Source of the DNA: a virus
Virus record (IMG/VR): IMGVR_UViG_3300046808_000542
Coordinates: 1-28,731 of that record
Direction: 5' to 3' (one strand)
DNA: 28,731 nucleotides
The notes beneath the pieces are model-generated. The model worked only from the letters and a program-made list of their open reading frames with translations. It did not search any database and was not told the origin of the DNA. Shown piece by piece: positions 12,176-19,299 of the stretch. Within the stretch, counting starts at the first letter, position 1, and every line of letters begins with the position of its first letter. The position numbers and the translations under genes are program-made.

Positions 12176-12217
12176 ACACCGCACCCACGCTGACGAGCAT
12201 CAGCGTGGGTGCGGTGT
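12176..12217 (-). terminator. intrinsic terminator of the structural gene block
   Basis: A perfect 18-bp stem (12176-12193 with 12200-12217) with a six-base loop. On the minus strand it is followed by TTTTATT. It lies downstream of the last tail gene (stop at 12290) and upstream of the early promoter, separating the two transcripts. Confidence 0.92.
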
Positions 12218-12289
12218 GGTCCGTTTGCGTCAGGAGTGAGGTGTGGAGTCAGAGCGTGTCACTATGGGACTAGCAACGTCATCATTATA

Positions 12290-12580
12290 TCACAACATTG
12301 GCCACGTTGTGACACCCCACTGAAAATCATCCATCATGTCACGCAGTGCTTGGCGATACGCTCGCCACTGTGCCCGCTCCGCATCACTCAGTGGCGCATC
12401 GGGCAGTTGTGTCCAGTCGCATTGATACAGCCGATCGGTGCGAAGCTGGCGCACCGCCCGCAATGCTTCGGCTTCGGTATACGGCGCTTCGACGACGTCA
12501 CCGCTCGGCGCATCATAGCGCACGCCGTAGTCATCAGCATAGAAGAATGTCAGCGCTTCGGGCTCATAGATTTTATACAT
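12290..12580 (-). CDS. phage tail assembly chaperone-like protein
   Basis: A 96-aa protein, the last gene of the tail module. Its segment CDWTQLPDAPLSDAERAQW, followed by RAYRQALRDM (about residues 54-82), has the characteristic form of the Phage_tail_APC/fibre-assembly chaperone family, in which small proteins help fold or attach tail-tip or fibre proteins. The N-terminal part (EALTFFYADDYGVRYDAP) is variable in the family. The ATG overlaps the stop of the preceding tip-protein gene (TAATG), consistent with a protein-chaperone pair. Its stop codon overlaps a TATATCA half-site, and the block terminator follows 70 bases downstream. Confidence 0.75.
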   Translation of the reverse strand: MYKIYEPEALTFFYADDYGVRYDAPSGDVVEAPYTEAEALRAVRQLRTDRLYQCDWTQLPDAPLSDAERAQWRAYRQALRDMMDDFQWGVTTWPML

Positions 12581-13074
12581 TAGCCGACGCCTCCACTGAG
12601 CTGGACGATGTGCAAGATAGGGGATTCGGCGGCGCTATTCTCTGCCACCGCATTGATATTGACATTGGCCGACGGCAGTACGCTGATTTGCACGATGTCA
12701 CCCTGCGTAAAGTGACGCATAAAAAGCGCCGACGACGCTTGACGGTCAGCATCGCCAATTCCGGAAAATGATTGCACATTAGCGCTGTTTACATTGATAC
12801 GATACAGCAGGTCATTCAGCGCCGGTGCCGATGTCGTGAGCGCAATGCTGACGATGTACCACCCCGTCGCCGGTATCGTGATGTCACTGCCCGACCACGT
12901 GAATTGAAAATTGCGCAACGCACTTTGCCATGTGATAGTGGTACCCGCGGTCGTGATGGCTTGCGCCGCCGTGCGCGTCAGCGTCAAAACGGCGCCGACC
13001 TCCTCGGCGACCTGCAATTCATCAACACGGCGCCGGGTATCGACCAGCGCATTAAGTATTGGGAGATAGCTCAA
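12580..13074 (-). CDS. putative C1q/TNF-like tail tip protein (receptor-binding candidate)
   Basis: A protein of about 164 aa whose C-terminal ~130 residues resemble C1q/TNF-like jelly-roll heads of phage tip proteins. It has an AAQAITTAGTTITW strand pair, SGSDITIPATGWYIVSIALT (the G-x-Y-x-V pattern), SSALFMRHFTQGDIVQISV (the L-x-x-GD pattern), and a hydrophobic last strand (SPILHIVQLSGG). Such trimeric heads bind host surface structures. No ATG is available near the end of the upstream gene. I use the TTG at 13074, which follows AGAGGTGG by about six bases and overlaps the upstream gene by 23 bases; the GTG at 13095 is an alternative. A short N-terminal helix (about 1-25) would connect to the tail. 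The position after the Gp37-like gene supports a distal tail role. Confidence 0.65.
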   Translation of the reverse strand: MSYLPILNALVDTRRRVDELQVAEEVGAVLTLTRTAAQAITTAGTTITWQSALRNFQFTWSGSDITIPATGWYIVSIALTTSAPALNDLLYRINVNSANVQSFSGIGDADRQASSALFMRHFTQGDIVQISVLPSANVNINAVAENSAAESPILHIVQLSGGVG

Positions 13075-14152
13075 TGTCCACCACCTCTCTACCACTATCC
13101 TCAAAACTAAGTCCAACGCCGGTGATTTTCTGCGTTTGCGCACTGCCGCTGAAGTTGTCGTAAATCGTGATGAGGTCACCGAGGAAATACTCACGACCGT
13201 ATTTCAGTGATGCACTCTGTATGGGCTTTGCGATAAATTCGCGTTTCTTGCGTTGTTGATTCAGCGCCACGGTGCCAAGGTCTTGCAGGTACGTAATCGG
13301 CGCCTTTTTCTGGCTTCGTGCATCGATGAATCGCTCTTTGAGGGTGAGGCCAGTCGGCAATGTTGACGGCCGCGTGGCGACGAGGCGTGCAGCGCCCTCA
13401 CCGGTGCCACCGATGATGGTCGCGTTGAAGTCGCTGACCTTGTCAATGTCGATCACGAGTTCACCGAGCGAGCCATTGAGCATGCTGAGGATGACCGTAG
13501 CCGTACGATCCGTGCCAAGCTGGCCAAGATGCCAGGTCAACGTCCACATTGCTGGGGCTGTGTAGGACACACTGAAATCACCACCACCCTGCTCTGCCAC
13601 GTCCTGTATCGTCGTCAGCAGATTAGCGTAGCTACACTCAATGCTGACTGCCGTGCCGGTGCCACCGCTCGCCGACGTTGTCGCACCAGTGAGACGGCCA
13701 TCAAGCGCTCTGCCATTGGCGACGGTCGCATTACTGCCAATGTTGTAATTAAAAAGGGTCTTGATGATGGTCTCTGCTGGGATTGTCGTAAACTTTGACC
13801 GGTTCGCAATGCCCGCTTTGTAGGCGACGACACGCTGACTCAGGATGTCCATCATGCCGTAGCACAGCACCTCCAATGTGCTCTTCTCATTGTAGGTGCG
13901 AGTCGTGCGCCGAATGATGCCACTAAACTCGGTGCGCGCTGGGATGCCCTCGGCGCTGTCGTAGCGTATCACCGTGACGATGGCGCCGATGACGAGGAAT
14001 TGGTCGACGTAGGCATCGTTGATGTTGTAGGCAATCACACAGACATCCGGTGCGTTGACCGTGCGACTAATTTTGATAGCGATGAAGTCCTGCGATATGG
14101 CCTGCACCACGCCCGATGCATTGTAGATCGTGACCATGTACTCTGGTGCCAT
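13052..14152 (-). CDS. ReqiPepy6 Gp37-like tail protein
   Basis: A 366-aa protein with the features of the siphovirus ReqiPepy6 Gp37-like family (baseplate or tail-associated hub). The beta-rich N-terminal domain includes GAIVTVIRYDSAEGIPARTE, followed by FSGIIRRTTRTY and ITYLQDLGTVALNQQRKKREF. A C-terminal domain (YFLGDLITIYDNFSGSAQTQKI) resembles the Gp37/Gp27-like hub fold. Such proteins form the tail tip below the distal tail protein. The start at 14152 has AGGAG upstream; the in-frame codon at 14188 lies in the previous gene. The order distal tail protein, then this gene, then tip protein is the usual one. Confidence 0.8.
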   Translation of the reverse strand: MAPEYMVTIYNASGVVQAISQDFIAIKISRTVNAPDVCVIAYNINDAYVDQFLVIGAIVTVIRYDSAEGIPARTEFSGIIRRTTRTYNEKSTLEVLCYGMMDILSQRVVAYKAGIANRSKFTTIPAETIIKTLFNYNIGSNATVANGRALDGRLTGATTSASGGTGTAVSIECSYANLLTTIQDVAEQGGGDFSVSYTAPAMWTLTWHLGQLGTDRTATVILSMLNGSLGELVIDIDKVSDFNATIIGGTGEGAARLVATRPSTLPTGLTLKERFIDARSQKKAPITYLQDLGTVALNQQRKKREFIAKPIQSASLKYGREYFLGDLITIYDNFSGSAQTQKITGVGLSFEDSGREVVDIELSPNT

Positions 14153-14160
14153 GATGTCTC

Positions 14161-15018
14161 CTAGATACCGGTGTAGCGATTCAGCCACGATACCGTGACG
14201 AGCGTAGCGCCACTTGTGCCAGTGCCAGTGACCTGCAGATTTTGTGTGCTGGTAATGATGGCAAACGTCGCCAGCTGTGAAAGTGACGAAATATTTGCAA
14301 TCAGATTTGCGCCCGTCGCATTGTTGGTGACAGTTTTGCGACCGTAGGATAAATCGATTTTCACCGTTGTGCCCGCTGCGATCGTGCCGACGTACTCGAT
14401 AAAGCGCCCAGTAGTCACGTTGGTAATCTTAAAGTTCGTCACGGGGCCAGTTACCAAAATCGTTGGATACGCAATCCACGTGCCGAGGTTGCTTGCTGAG
14501 CGATTTAAGCCGAAGTCGGCAGCAACAAAGGTTTGGGTATTGATTGCCGTGACGGCGTCGTACCACGTGGGGTCATCAGCACGCAGCTGCACCACCGTGC
14601 GCACGTGCCATGAATCAGGGTCAACATCAAAGCTCAGGCCACCGAGTAGCCTGGTGCCAATGTTGCGCACACGGTCGCTCGAACCTTTATTCGTTGTCAC
14701 AGTCAGTACGCCACTATCCTGCGGACGGAATATGCGCAACAGCGCATCGCGAATGTCGTAGTGTTGATAAATCGGCGTCGTCGATTCATTTTTGACGACA
14801 ATGGGAATTTGTAGCACCCGTGGGTCAAGGCGAAAATCGATATCACTATCACCGTCCTGCAGTGGCCCGCGCGTCGTTATGCGGTGCAGAGGAGCCAGGC
14901 CGAAGCCCTGGTCGCCGAGGTAGCGAAATGCCAGACCCGTGGTTGCATCATACCCACTCAGCGTGTACGTAACGCCTCGTGTCGTATACGTCAGTGCAAA
15001 GGTGTCCGTGATTGTCAT
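14161..15018 (-). CDS. distal tail protein (Dit-like)
   Basis: A 285-aa, beta-rich protein directly after the tape measure gene, where siphoviruses encode the distal tail (Dit) protein. The first ~130 residues (SGYDATTGLAFRYLGDQGFG, then RVLQIPIVVKNESTTPIY) match the N-terminal tail-tube-like domain. The later part (WIAYPTILVTGPVTNFKITN) resembles the carbohydrate-binding-like second domain, with many Thr/Asn strands. It would form the hexameric ring joining tube and tip. Start at 15018 (MTITDTFALTYTT); the upstream in-frame codon at 15150 lies inside the tape measure gene. The ribosome-binding site is weak (GGGCGGTG), suggesting coupling to the upstream stop two bases away. Confidence 0.8.
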   Translation of the reverse strand: MTITDTFALTYTTRGVTYTLSGYDATTGLAFRYLGDQGFGLAPLHRITTRGPLQDGDSDIDFRLDPRVLQIPIVVKNESTTPIYQHYDIRDALLRIFRPQDSGVLTVTTNKGSSDRVRNIGTRLLGGLSFDVDPDSWHVRTVVQLRADDPTWYDAVTAINTQTFVAADFGLNRSASNLGTWIAYPTILVTGPVTNFKITNVTTGRFIEYVGTIAAGTTVKIDLSYGRKTVTNNATGANLIANISSLSQLATFAIITSTQNLQVTGTGTSGATLVTVSWLNRYTGI

Positions 15019-15019
15019 G

Positions 15020-17023
15020 CTACACCGCCCCGCTGAGTAACTGCATGGCACGCAGATCGGCCATGATGTTTGATTCTGATTGACGCTGATTGTACGTTGC
15101 TGATAGGTAGTAGTTCTGCACCGTCTGCGTGGTGCCTGCCGATGCGCCACCCATCGTCATGCCCAGCGCACCATTGATTTCCGGTGCACCCTTGGCAATG
15201 CCGGCGGCAATGCCTTGACTGATGGGCAGACCAACGCTGTCTGCAAAGAGCTTTGACGGTGAGGCGATGCCGAGCAACTTTTTCGCCGCATCGAGTGCCG
15301 CTGTAGCCGCGTTCTTTGCTGCATCGGCAATCTTACCAGCGCCGTCCGTGATGCCTCGTGCAATACCGGCGGCAAGGTCGCTGCCAAATTGCGCAGCGCC
15401 ATCAATCCACTCTTGAAGTTTCGTTTTGACGGCATCAATCCCCGTCTGCACTGCGATCTGAATATCGTCCCACGCCTTGCTGATAACCGTCTGAATATTG
15501 CTCCATGCGCCGGCAAAGTCACCTTTGAGCAACATCACCACACTGTCGAGGATGCCAGTAATGATTGGTATGGTGAAGCTGATGACGTTAAAGATGTTTT
15601 TAATCACCGTGTCAATGACTGGCCAGATGAACTCAAACGCGATTTTCAGCCCATCGAGCGCAAACACAAGCACCGTGCCAATGATGCCAGCAACTAGTGT
15701 GACAATTTCGCCAACCTTTGCAAACAGCACTTGAAACTGCGCAAAAGCGTTCTGCACTTCGGGACTCTGCAACGTCGTCGTGATGGCGGTGACAATCTCC
15801 ATGGCAAAGCGCACAATCTCAGCGACGATCGGCGCAAGCACATTGATGACCGCAGTGACCGTGCTTTGCAGCGTTGACCACAGTCCGCCGAGGATATCTA
15901 CAATCATGCCAATGACCCCGGCAAGGCCAGAGGCGGCGCCCATGGCTTCGGGTCCGGTGAAGGCGGCGAACATCGTCATCGTATAGTTAGCAATCGCACT
16001 AAACAGCGGTTGCACCGTCATGACTGCGGCAATCACGGCGTTGAATCCGCCGGTGATAGCGTCCCATGGCACGGCACTCCCAAAGCTCGTGAAGCCGACA
16101 ATCAGCGAACTAATCGTCGTAATGATTGTGTCCCAGTCAAGCCCGCTAATGAACGCCGCAAAGCGCTCAGCAAGGTTCTGCACAATGGGAATGACGAAAG
16201 AGCGAACGACGTTGGTGAGGCGCGTGAGGATTGGTAGAAGCGCTGTGCCAATGGCTTCCTTGGCGCCGTTGATTTGCTCTTCTAGCAACTTCTGTCCACC
16301 GGCGAATGTTTCCGTAGCGGCAAGCGCTGACCCACCGAATTGCACGGCCATCTCGTTTAGGATGAGATTCTGTGCGCCGGCAACGTCGCCTGCCTCAACC
16401 ATCGCTTCAACCATCGCCTTTTGCTCGTCAGTAAATGATACGCCCGATCGGGACAGCGCCGACATACCCTTGACGGGGTCATTGAGCGCTTTACCCATCA
16501 TCATCGCCGCACTGCTGACATCCATGCCGAGCGCTTGCGCCATGTCGACAGACGCTTGAGTAGCGCCCTCGAACTGCTGGCCAGCGACTTTGGTAAAGGT
16601 TGCTAAAACGTTCGTAGCGCCGAGTACCTGGTCATCAGTAAACAGCGACATACCCTCGGTTGCTGACATCGAGGTCGCAAGGTCAGCCATTTGCTGAGCA
16701 CTATACCCTGCCGCCATACCCGTCGATGCAACCACGGCTTCGGTCTGTGCAAACGCGCTTTGCCACCCTGCCGCCTCGCTGATGCCATCGGTGACAAACG
16801 ACGTGATACCGCCGATAATACTTGAGCCAATGTTGCCAGCAAGGCCAATGGCGCCTTCTCCGATACTCTGCAAGGCGCCTCGGGCGATGTCTTTCATGCC
16901 ACTGAATTTTGAACCTTGCGCCTCGGCGGCGTTGCCCACGTCCTTAATAGCGCTCTCGGCTTTTTTTGCCGCTGCCGTGACGTCGTCATTGCCGACAAAA
17001 TTTACTACTACGGTTTCTGCCAT
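15020..17023 (-). CDS. tail tape measure protein
   Basis: A 667-aa protein that sets tail length and is ejected with the DNA. The N-terminal ~120 residues include a charged helix and a glycine/alanine-rich membrane-like segment (IGEGAIGLAGNIGSSIIGG). The phage tape-measure region follows (DQVLGATNVLATFTKVAGQ, DPVKGMSALSRSGVSFTDEQ). Several hydrophobic helices lie at about 270-500. The C-terminal signature KLLGIASPSKLF...GLPISQGIAAGIAKG (about 585-625) is typical of the family. The length predicts a tail of roughly 100 nm, using about 0.15 nm per residue. The start overlaps the stop of the upstream frame (TAATG), as expected after the tail chaperone G-T. Confidence 0.95.
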   Translation of the reverse strand: MAETVVVNFVGNDDVTAAAKKAESAIKDVGNAAEAQGSKFSGMKDIARGALQSIGEGAIGLAGNIGSSIIGGITSFVTDGISEAAGWQSAFAQTEAVVASTGMAAGYSAQQMADLATSMSATEGMSLFTDDQVLGATNVLATFTKVAGQQFEGATQASVDMAQALGMDVSSAAMMMGKALNDPVKGMSALSRSGVSFTDEQKAMVEAMVEAGDVAGAQNLILNEMAVQFGGSALAATETFAGGQKLLEEQINGAKEAIGTALLPILTRLTNVVRSFVIPIVQNLAERFAAFISGLDWDTIITTISSLIVGFTSFGSAVPWDAITGGFNAVIAAVMTVQPLFSAIANYTMTMFAAFTGPEAMGAASGLAGVIGMIVDILGGLWSTLQSTVTAVINVLAPIVAEIVRFAMEIVTAITTTLQSPEVQNAFAQFQVLFAKVGEIVTLVAGIIGTVLVFALDGLKIAFEFIWPVIDTVIKNIFNVISFTIPIITGILDSVVMLLKGDFAGAWSNIQTVISKAWDDIQIAVQTGIDAVKTKLQEWIDGAAQFGSDLAAGIARGITDGAGKIADAAKNAATAALDAAKKLLGIASPSKLFADSVGLPISQGIAAGIAKGAPEINGALGMTMGGASAGTTQTVQNYYLSATYNQRQSESNIMADLRAMQLLSGAV

Positions 17024-17435
17024 TACTTGCGCTTCGCTTTCTGTCGCTTCTCCCTAACCTCATTCTCCACTTGTATCATTGCCATGTGCTGCCTGATGAC
17101 GTGCCATGGTGGCAGATACTGCGGAGGACAGTGGTAGACGTCACGACACATCTGCAGTTCTATGTACTCCAGCGGTGCCGGCTCCTCTGTCCATAGGTGG
17201 GCAAGCACCGCCGTTCTTAGTTTCCCATGTCGGCGGTCATCTCCTTGACAATGGCTTGGGCAATCGCCTTGAGATGCTTGGCTGGCAAGTCGAGGACATC
17301 CATGCCCTCAGGTAATTCGATGCACTTGGCATAGATGGGCATCAGTGCGCTGATGTCGCCACCGGCGCTTTGGATGGCGATGACATCGCGGATGGTCAGC
17401 CTATCGGCATTGACGGTGTACTGTGGTGTGGTCAT
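17023..17435 (-). CDS. tail assembly chaperone G-T (programmed -1 frameshift product)
   Basis: The frame covering 17023-17220 has no start of its own with a ribosome-binding site. It is reached by a -1 shift from the chaperone G gene at GGGAAAC (complement of 17220-17226), directly before the G stop codon. After slipping, translation continues with LRTAVLAHLWTEEPAPLEYI and about 65 residues in all, ending REKRQKAKRK. The product is about 137 aa, or 141 from the earlier start. As in lambda G/G-T, the T part should bind the tail tube protein while G coats the tape measure. The T end overlaps the tape measure start (TAATG). The shift is inferred from sequence and gene order. Confidence 0.8.
17217..17435 (-). 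CDS. tail assembly chaperone G
   Basis: A protein of about 72 aa in the slot between major tail protein and tape measure. It is a short beta start (TTPQYTVNADRLTIRDVIAI) followed by acidic helices (LPAKHLKAIAQAIVKEM) of the usual chaperone G type. Two ATGs exist. The one at 17447 lies immediately after AGGAG, with no spacing. The one at 17435 lies 12 bases after it. I prefer 17435 with low certainty. A GGGAAAC slippery site precedes the stop and yields the longer G-T product. G chaperones keep the tape measure soluble until tube proteins assemble around it. Confidence 0.8.
   Translation of the reverse strand: MTTPQYTVNADRLTIRDVIAIQSAGGDISALMPIYAKCIELPEGMDVLDLPAKHLKAIAQAIVKEMTADMGN
17220..17226 (-). 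other. -1 frameshift slippery heptamer GGGAAAC
   Basis: On the minus strand the reading frame is ATG-GGA-AAC-TAA, giving G GGA AAC, a canonical X XXY YYZ slippery site (lambda uses GGGAAAG). It directly precedes the stop of chaperone G, and the -1 frame stays open to the tape measure start. Confidence 0.85.
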
Positions 17436-17462
17436 AGTGATGGGCATCTCCTATGTATGAAG

Positions 17463-17472
17463 AAGGATCCTT
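17463..17472. repeat. AAGGATCCTT palindrome (copy 2)
   Basis: A 10-bp palindrome in the gap between the major tail protein and chaperone G genes, flanked by two 11-bp direct repeats (TGGGCATCTCC at 17441-17451 and 17474-17484). A 5-bp hairpin (GTGGG/CCCAC, 17473-17487) lies beside it. Confidence 0.85.
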
Positions 17473-17539
17473 GTGGGCATCTCCCACGCAGTGGGTGGTG
17501 GTGGCTGTGCAGTGGATGCCCGACACCGCACCGCCCGAA

Positions 17540-17980
17540 CTATGCGCTGTACGTAACGCCCGGCGCCATGACGGTGATAGATGCAACGACGGGGCCAGCG
17601 CTTGACGCCTCGACGGCAGGGAAGTCGATGCTCGTGATGTAGCCACCAGCCATGGTCTCGCACTGCTTGCCCGTGGCACCCTTCGGCTCCCACTTGACCT
17701 GCACGAGGTCCCCAGCCTTGAATGCGGCGTAGGCGATTTCCCACGCCTCGAGTGCAACTTCGGTGTAAAGAAAGTTCACCGTTACTTCAACGGCTTCCTC
17801 TTTGCCCAGCAAAATGATGGGGTTGGCGCCGTCGAAGGTGTAGGTGCTGTCATTGATGCGTGATGCCGTGGCGGCGTCAACGCTCTGTGCGGTACCGCTG
17901 TGGTCAACGTAGGCACCGGCGCCAACTTTGATGCTGACGGCGGCGGCTGACCCGGTAATTGCGCCTGTTGTCTGTGGCAT
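17540..17980 (-). CDS. major tail protein
   Basis: A 146-aa protein with the beta-sandwich pattern of small siphovirus tail tube proteins. It opens with TTGAITGSAAAVSIKVGAG. The central strands are NDSTYTFDGANPIILLGKEE and VEVTVNFLYTE, followed by a helix (EVALEAWEIAYAAFKAG) and a C-terminal beta part ending VASITVMAPGVTYSA. It stacks as hexamers to form the tube around the tape measure. AGGAGGG lies upstream of the ATG at 17980. It is located between the tail completion gene and the chaperones, as expected. The name rests on composition and order. Confidence 0.8.
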   Translation of the reverse strand: MPQTTGAITGSAAAVSIKVGAGAYVDHSGTAQSVDAATASRINDSTYTFDGANPIILLGKEEAVEVTVNFLYTEVALEAWEIAYAAFKAGDLVQVKWEPKGATGKQCETMAGGYITSIDFPAVEASSAGPVVASITVMAPGVTYSA

Positions 17981-17992
17981 GGTCTATCCCTC

Positions 17993-18439
17993 CTATTGGA
18001 TTATTTCCCTAATGGTCAGCGTTGCCGTGACCACGTCATAAAATCGCCCTGATGCCTGTGGCCATTCCAGCACCTGCGCACGGACGCCGAGACCCGTCAG
18101 CGCCCACGCTGAGCCTTGCAACGTGCGGGCGCTGTTGTGGTATGACGCCATGTACATCTCAAGCCCCGGTGCAACGTCTTTGAGCCCGATGCCCATGCCC
18201 GCTGCCCGAATCAGCGCCACGTCAGTGATGGTCCACTCGGTTTGCATGAGGTGGCCACTCCCGCCGAGCGTCTGCACCGTCGTGCGTGATGACATCATGC
18301 CGATCGCACTGATGATGCGCGCTGGTAAGTCGGCGCTCTCAACACCGTTTTTCAGCGTGGCACCTCGGTACACCGTGGTCACACCGCTGACGGACATCGC
18401 CTCGACGGCGTCTAAGATGGCGTCAATCTGACTGCCCAT
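17993..18439 (-). CDS. tail completion/terminator-like protein
   Basis: A 148-aa protein between the head-tail connector and the major tail protein. It begins with a helix typical of tail terminator or minor tail proteins (GSQIDAILDAVEAMSVSGV), followed by beta segments (TTVYRGATLKNGVESADLPA, then EWTITDVALIRAAG) and ends VVTATLTIREIIQ. The family fold is alpha/beta, and the protein caps the tube at the head end. The start at 18439 has GGAGGTC upstream; an in-frame codon at 18457 would overlap the upstream gene. Sequence support is modest; order supplies most of the confidence. Confidence 0.65.
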   Translation of the reverse strand: MGSQIDAILDAVEAMSVSGVTTVYRGATLKNGVESADLPARIISAIGMMSSRTTVQTLGGSGHLMQTEWTITDVALIRAAGMGIGLKDVAPGLEMYMASYHNSARTLQGSAWALTGLGVRAQVLEWPQASGRFYDVVTATLTIREIIQ

Positions 18440-18440
18440 A

Positions 18441-19052
18441 CTATGACCTCCGCACAAACGGACGCAACATCTCTTTGATGTCGCTTGGAATGCGTGGCGC
18501 AGTCAGCACGACGCCGTCGGCACTAATCATGGCACGGTCGCTGTCCGGTGTGCCTTCACGCTGACGGTACAGGTAGCCAGCAAGGCGGAGCGTTGCCGCA
18601 ATGATGTCGTCTGGAATATCAAGGCTATAACACCACTTGCCAGCAACCTGCACTGAGGCTTCGGGGCTGTTGATATACGTCCAAAAGTATCCTGACGATG
18701 ACTTGATGCGAATCATGTTGGTGGGCACGGTGTTGAGTGGCAGAAGCACTACTTGGTTGTTGGGTATCGCTGTGCCGTCGCCGTTGGTGATGCTGGTGAG
18801 CTCTGCGAGGTCAGCGTCAAGGCGTAGCGTGTAGTCGTCAAGCAAATCACCCCCACTCAGCTCGCGCAGTGGGGTGAAATAGTGCACGTGCGACGCAGCG
18901 GGGCCGTGATTTGTTTCGGGCTCAAAGTGGCGATGACAATGCCGGTCAATCATCGCCTGTGCACGGTCAATTGCATCGGCGAGCAACACATCGTCACTTG
19001 CTGATGTAATGCCGAGGTAGGCTTTCAGCGCGGCCGTTGTCGTGTACGCCAT
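18441..19052 (-). CDS. phage gp6-like head-tail connector
   Basis: A 203-aa protein with a helical N-terminus characteristic of the HK97 gp6-like connector family: TAALKAYLGITSASDDVLLA, then DAIDRAQAMIDRHCHRHFEP (about 6-46). A beta insertion follows (ELTSITNGDGTAIPNNQVVL), and a C-terminal helical part (IPDDIIAATLRLAGYLYRQR). It docks below the portal as a ring and joins the tail. The start at 19052 shares a base with the upstream stop (TGATG). It ends one base before the next gene's start region. Confidence 0.85.
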   Translation of the reverse strand: MAYTTTAALKAYLGITSASDDVLLADAIDRAQAMIDRHCHRHFEPETNHGPAASHVHYFTPLRELSGGDLLDDYTLRLDADLAELTSITNGDGTAIPNNQVVLLPLNTVPTNMIRIKSSSGYFWTYINSPEASVQVAGKWCYSLDIPDDIIAATLRLAGYLYRQREGTPDSDRAMISADGVVLTAPRIPSDIKEMLRPFVRRS

Positions 19053-19246
19053 CAAATCACCTTTTTCTTCGTTGGCTTTGGCGTGGGTGGCGGTGGCTCT
19101 TCAACGTCAAGAACGATAACCGAACCACGCTTCTCAAGGCTTTTGGCATCTGCAATGCTGATGTCGATGATGTCGCCGATGTTGGGAAACACCATGCGCC
19201 CATTGATGTCACGCACTGCAAAACCCTTGATTACTTGAACTTTCAT
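19052..19246 (-). CDS. small head/connector-module protein, 64 aa
   Basis: A 64-aa protein between the capsid gene and the connector gene. About 46 residues form a beta-barrel-like domain (KVQVIKGFAVRDINGRMVF, then GDIIDISIADAKSLEKRGSV), and the end is proline- and lysine-rich (EEPPPPTPKPTKKK). Small SH3-like proteins of this kind are common next to capsid genes in HK97-type phages, although their roles differ. The start has GGAG six bases upstream and lies just after the hairpin at 19259-19288. Confidence 0.65.
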   Translation of the reverse strand: MKVQVIKGFAVRDINGRMVFPNIGDIIDISIADAKSLEKRGSVIVLDVEEPPPPTPKPTKKKVI

Positions 19247-19258
19247 TGCTACTCCAAT

Positions 19259-19288
19259 GCGGAGTGATAGTGCGCACTACCACTCCGC
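19259..19288. other. hairpin between capsid and connector genes
   Basis: GCGGAGTG/CACTCCGC (19259-19266, 19281-19288) encloses the self-complementary TAGTGCGCACTA (19268-19279) with one A-C mismatch, giving a nearly continuous stem. There is no U-run. It may reduce read-through from the strongly needed capsid mRNA or stabilise its 3' end. Confidence 0.7.
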
Positions 19289-19299
19289 TGATTGTGTCA

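Larger units (their letters stand above)
11938..12289. other. non-coding control region, 352 bp
   Basis: The longest stretch without a supported gene. It holds, from right to left, the terminator of the structural block (12176-12217), a second long hairpin (12113-12160), a possible plus-strand promoter (12036-12064), two CCAATTT repeats 11 bp apart (12021, 12032) and the minus-strand promoter with palindromic operator (11980-12008). No tRNA pattern was seen. Between 12218 and 12289 I see nothing but one operator-like half-site at the end. Confidence 0.8.

Noticed and set aside
12071-12217. tRNA or tmRNA gene in the structured non-coding region
   Set aside because: No cloverleaf, T-loop (GTTCGA) or CCA-end pattern could be found on either strand.
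17023-17208. Independent 61-codon gene starting at the GTG at 17208
   Set aside because: No ribosome-binding site lies before it, and the frame joins chaperone G by a -1 shift at GGGAAAC; it is treated as the T part of G-T.
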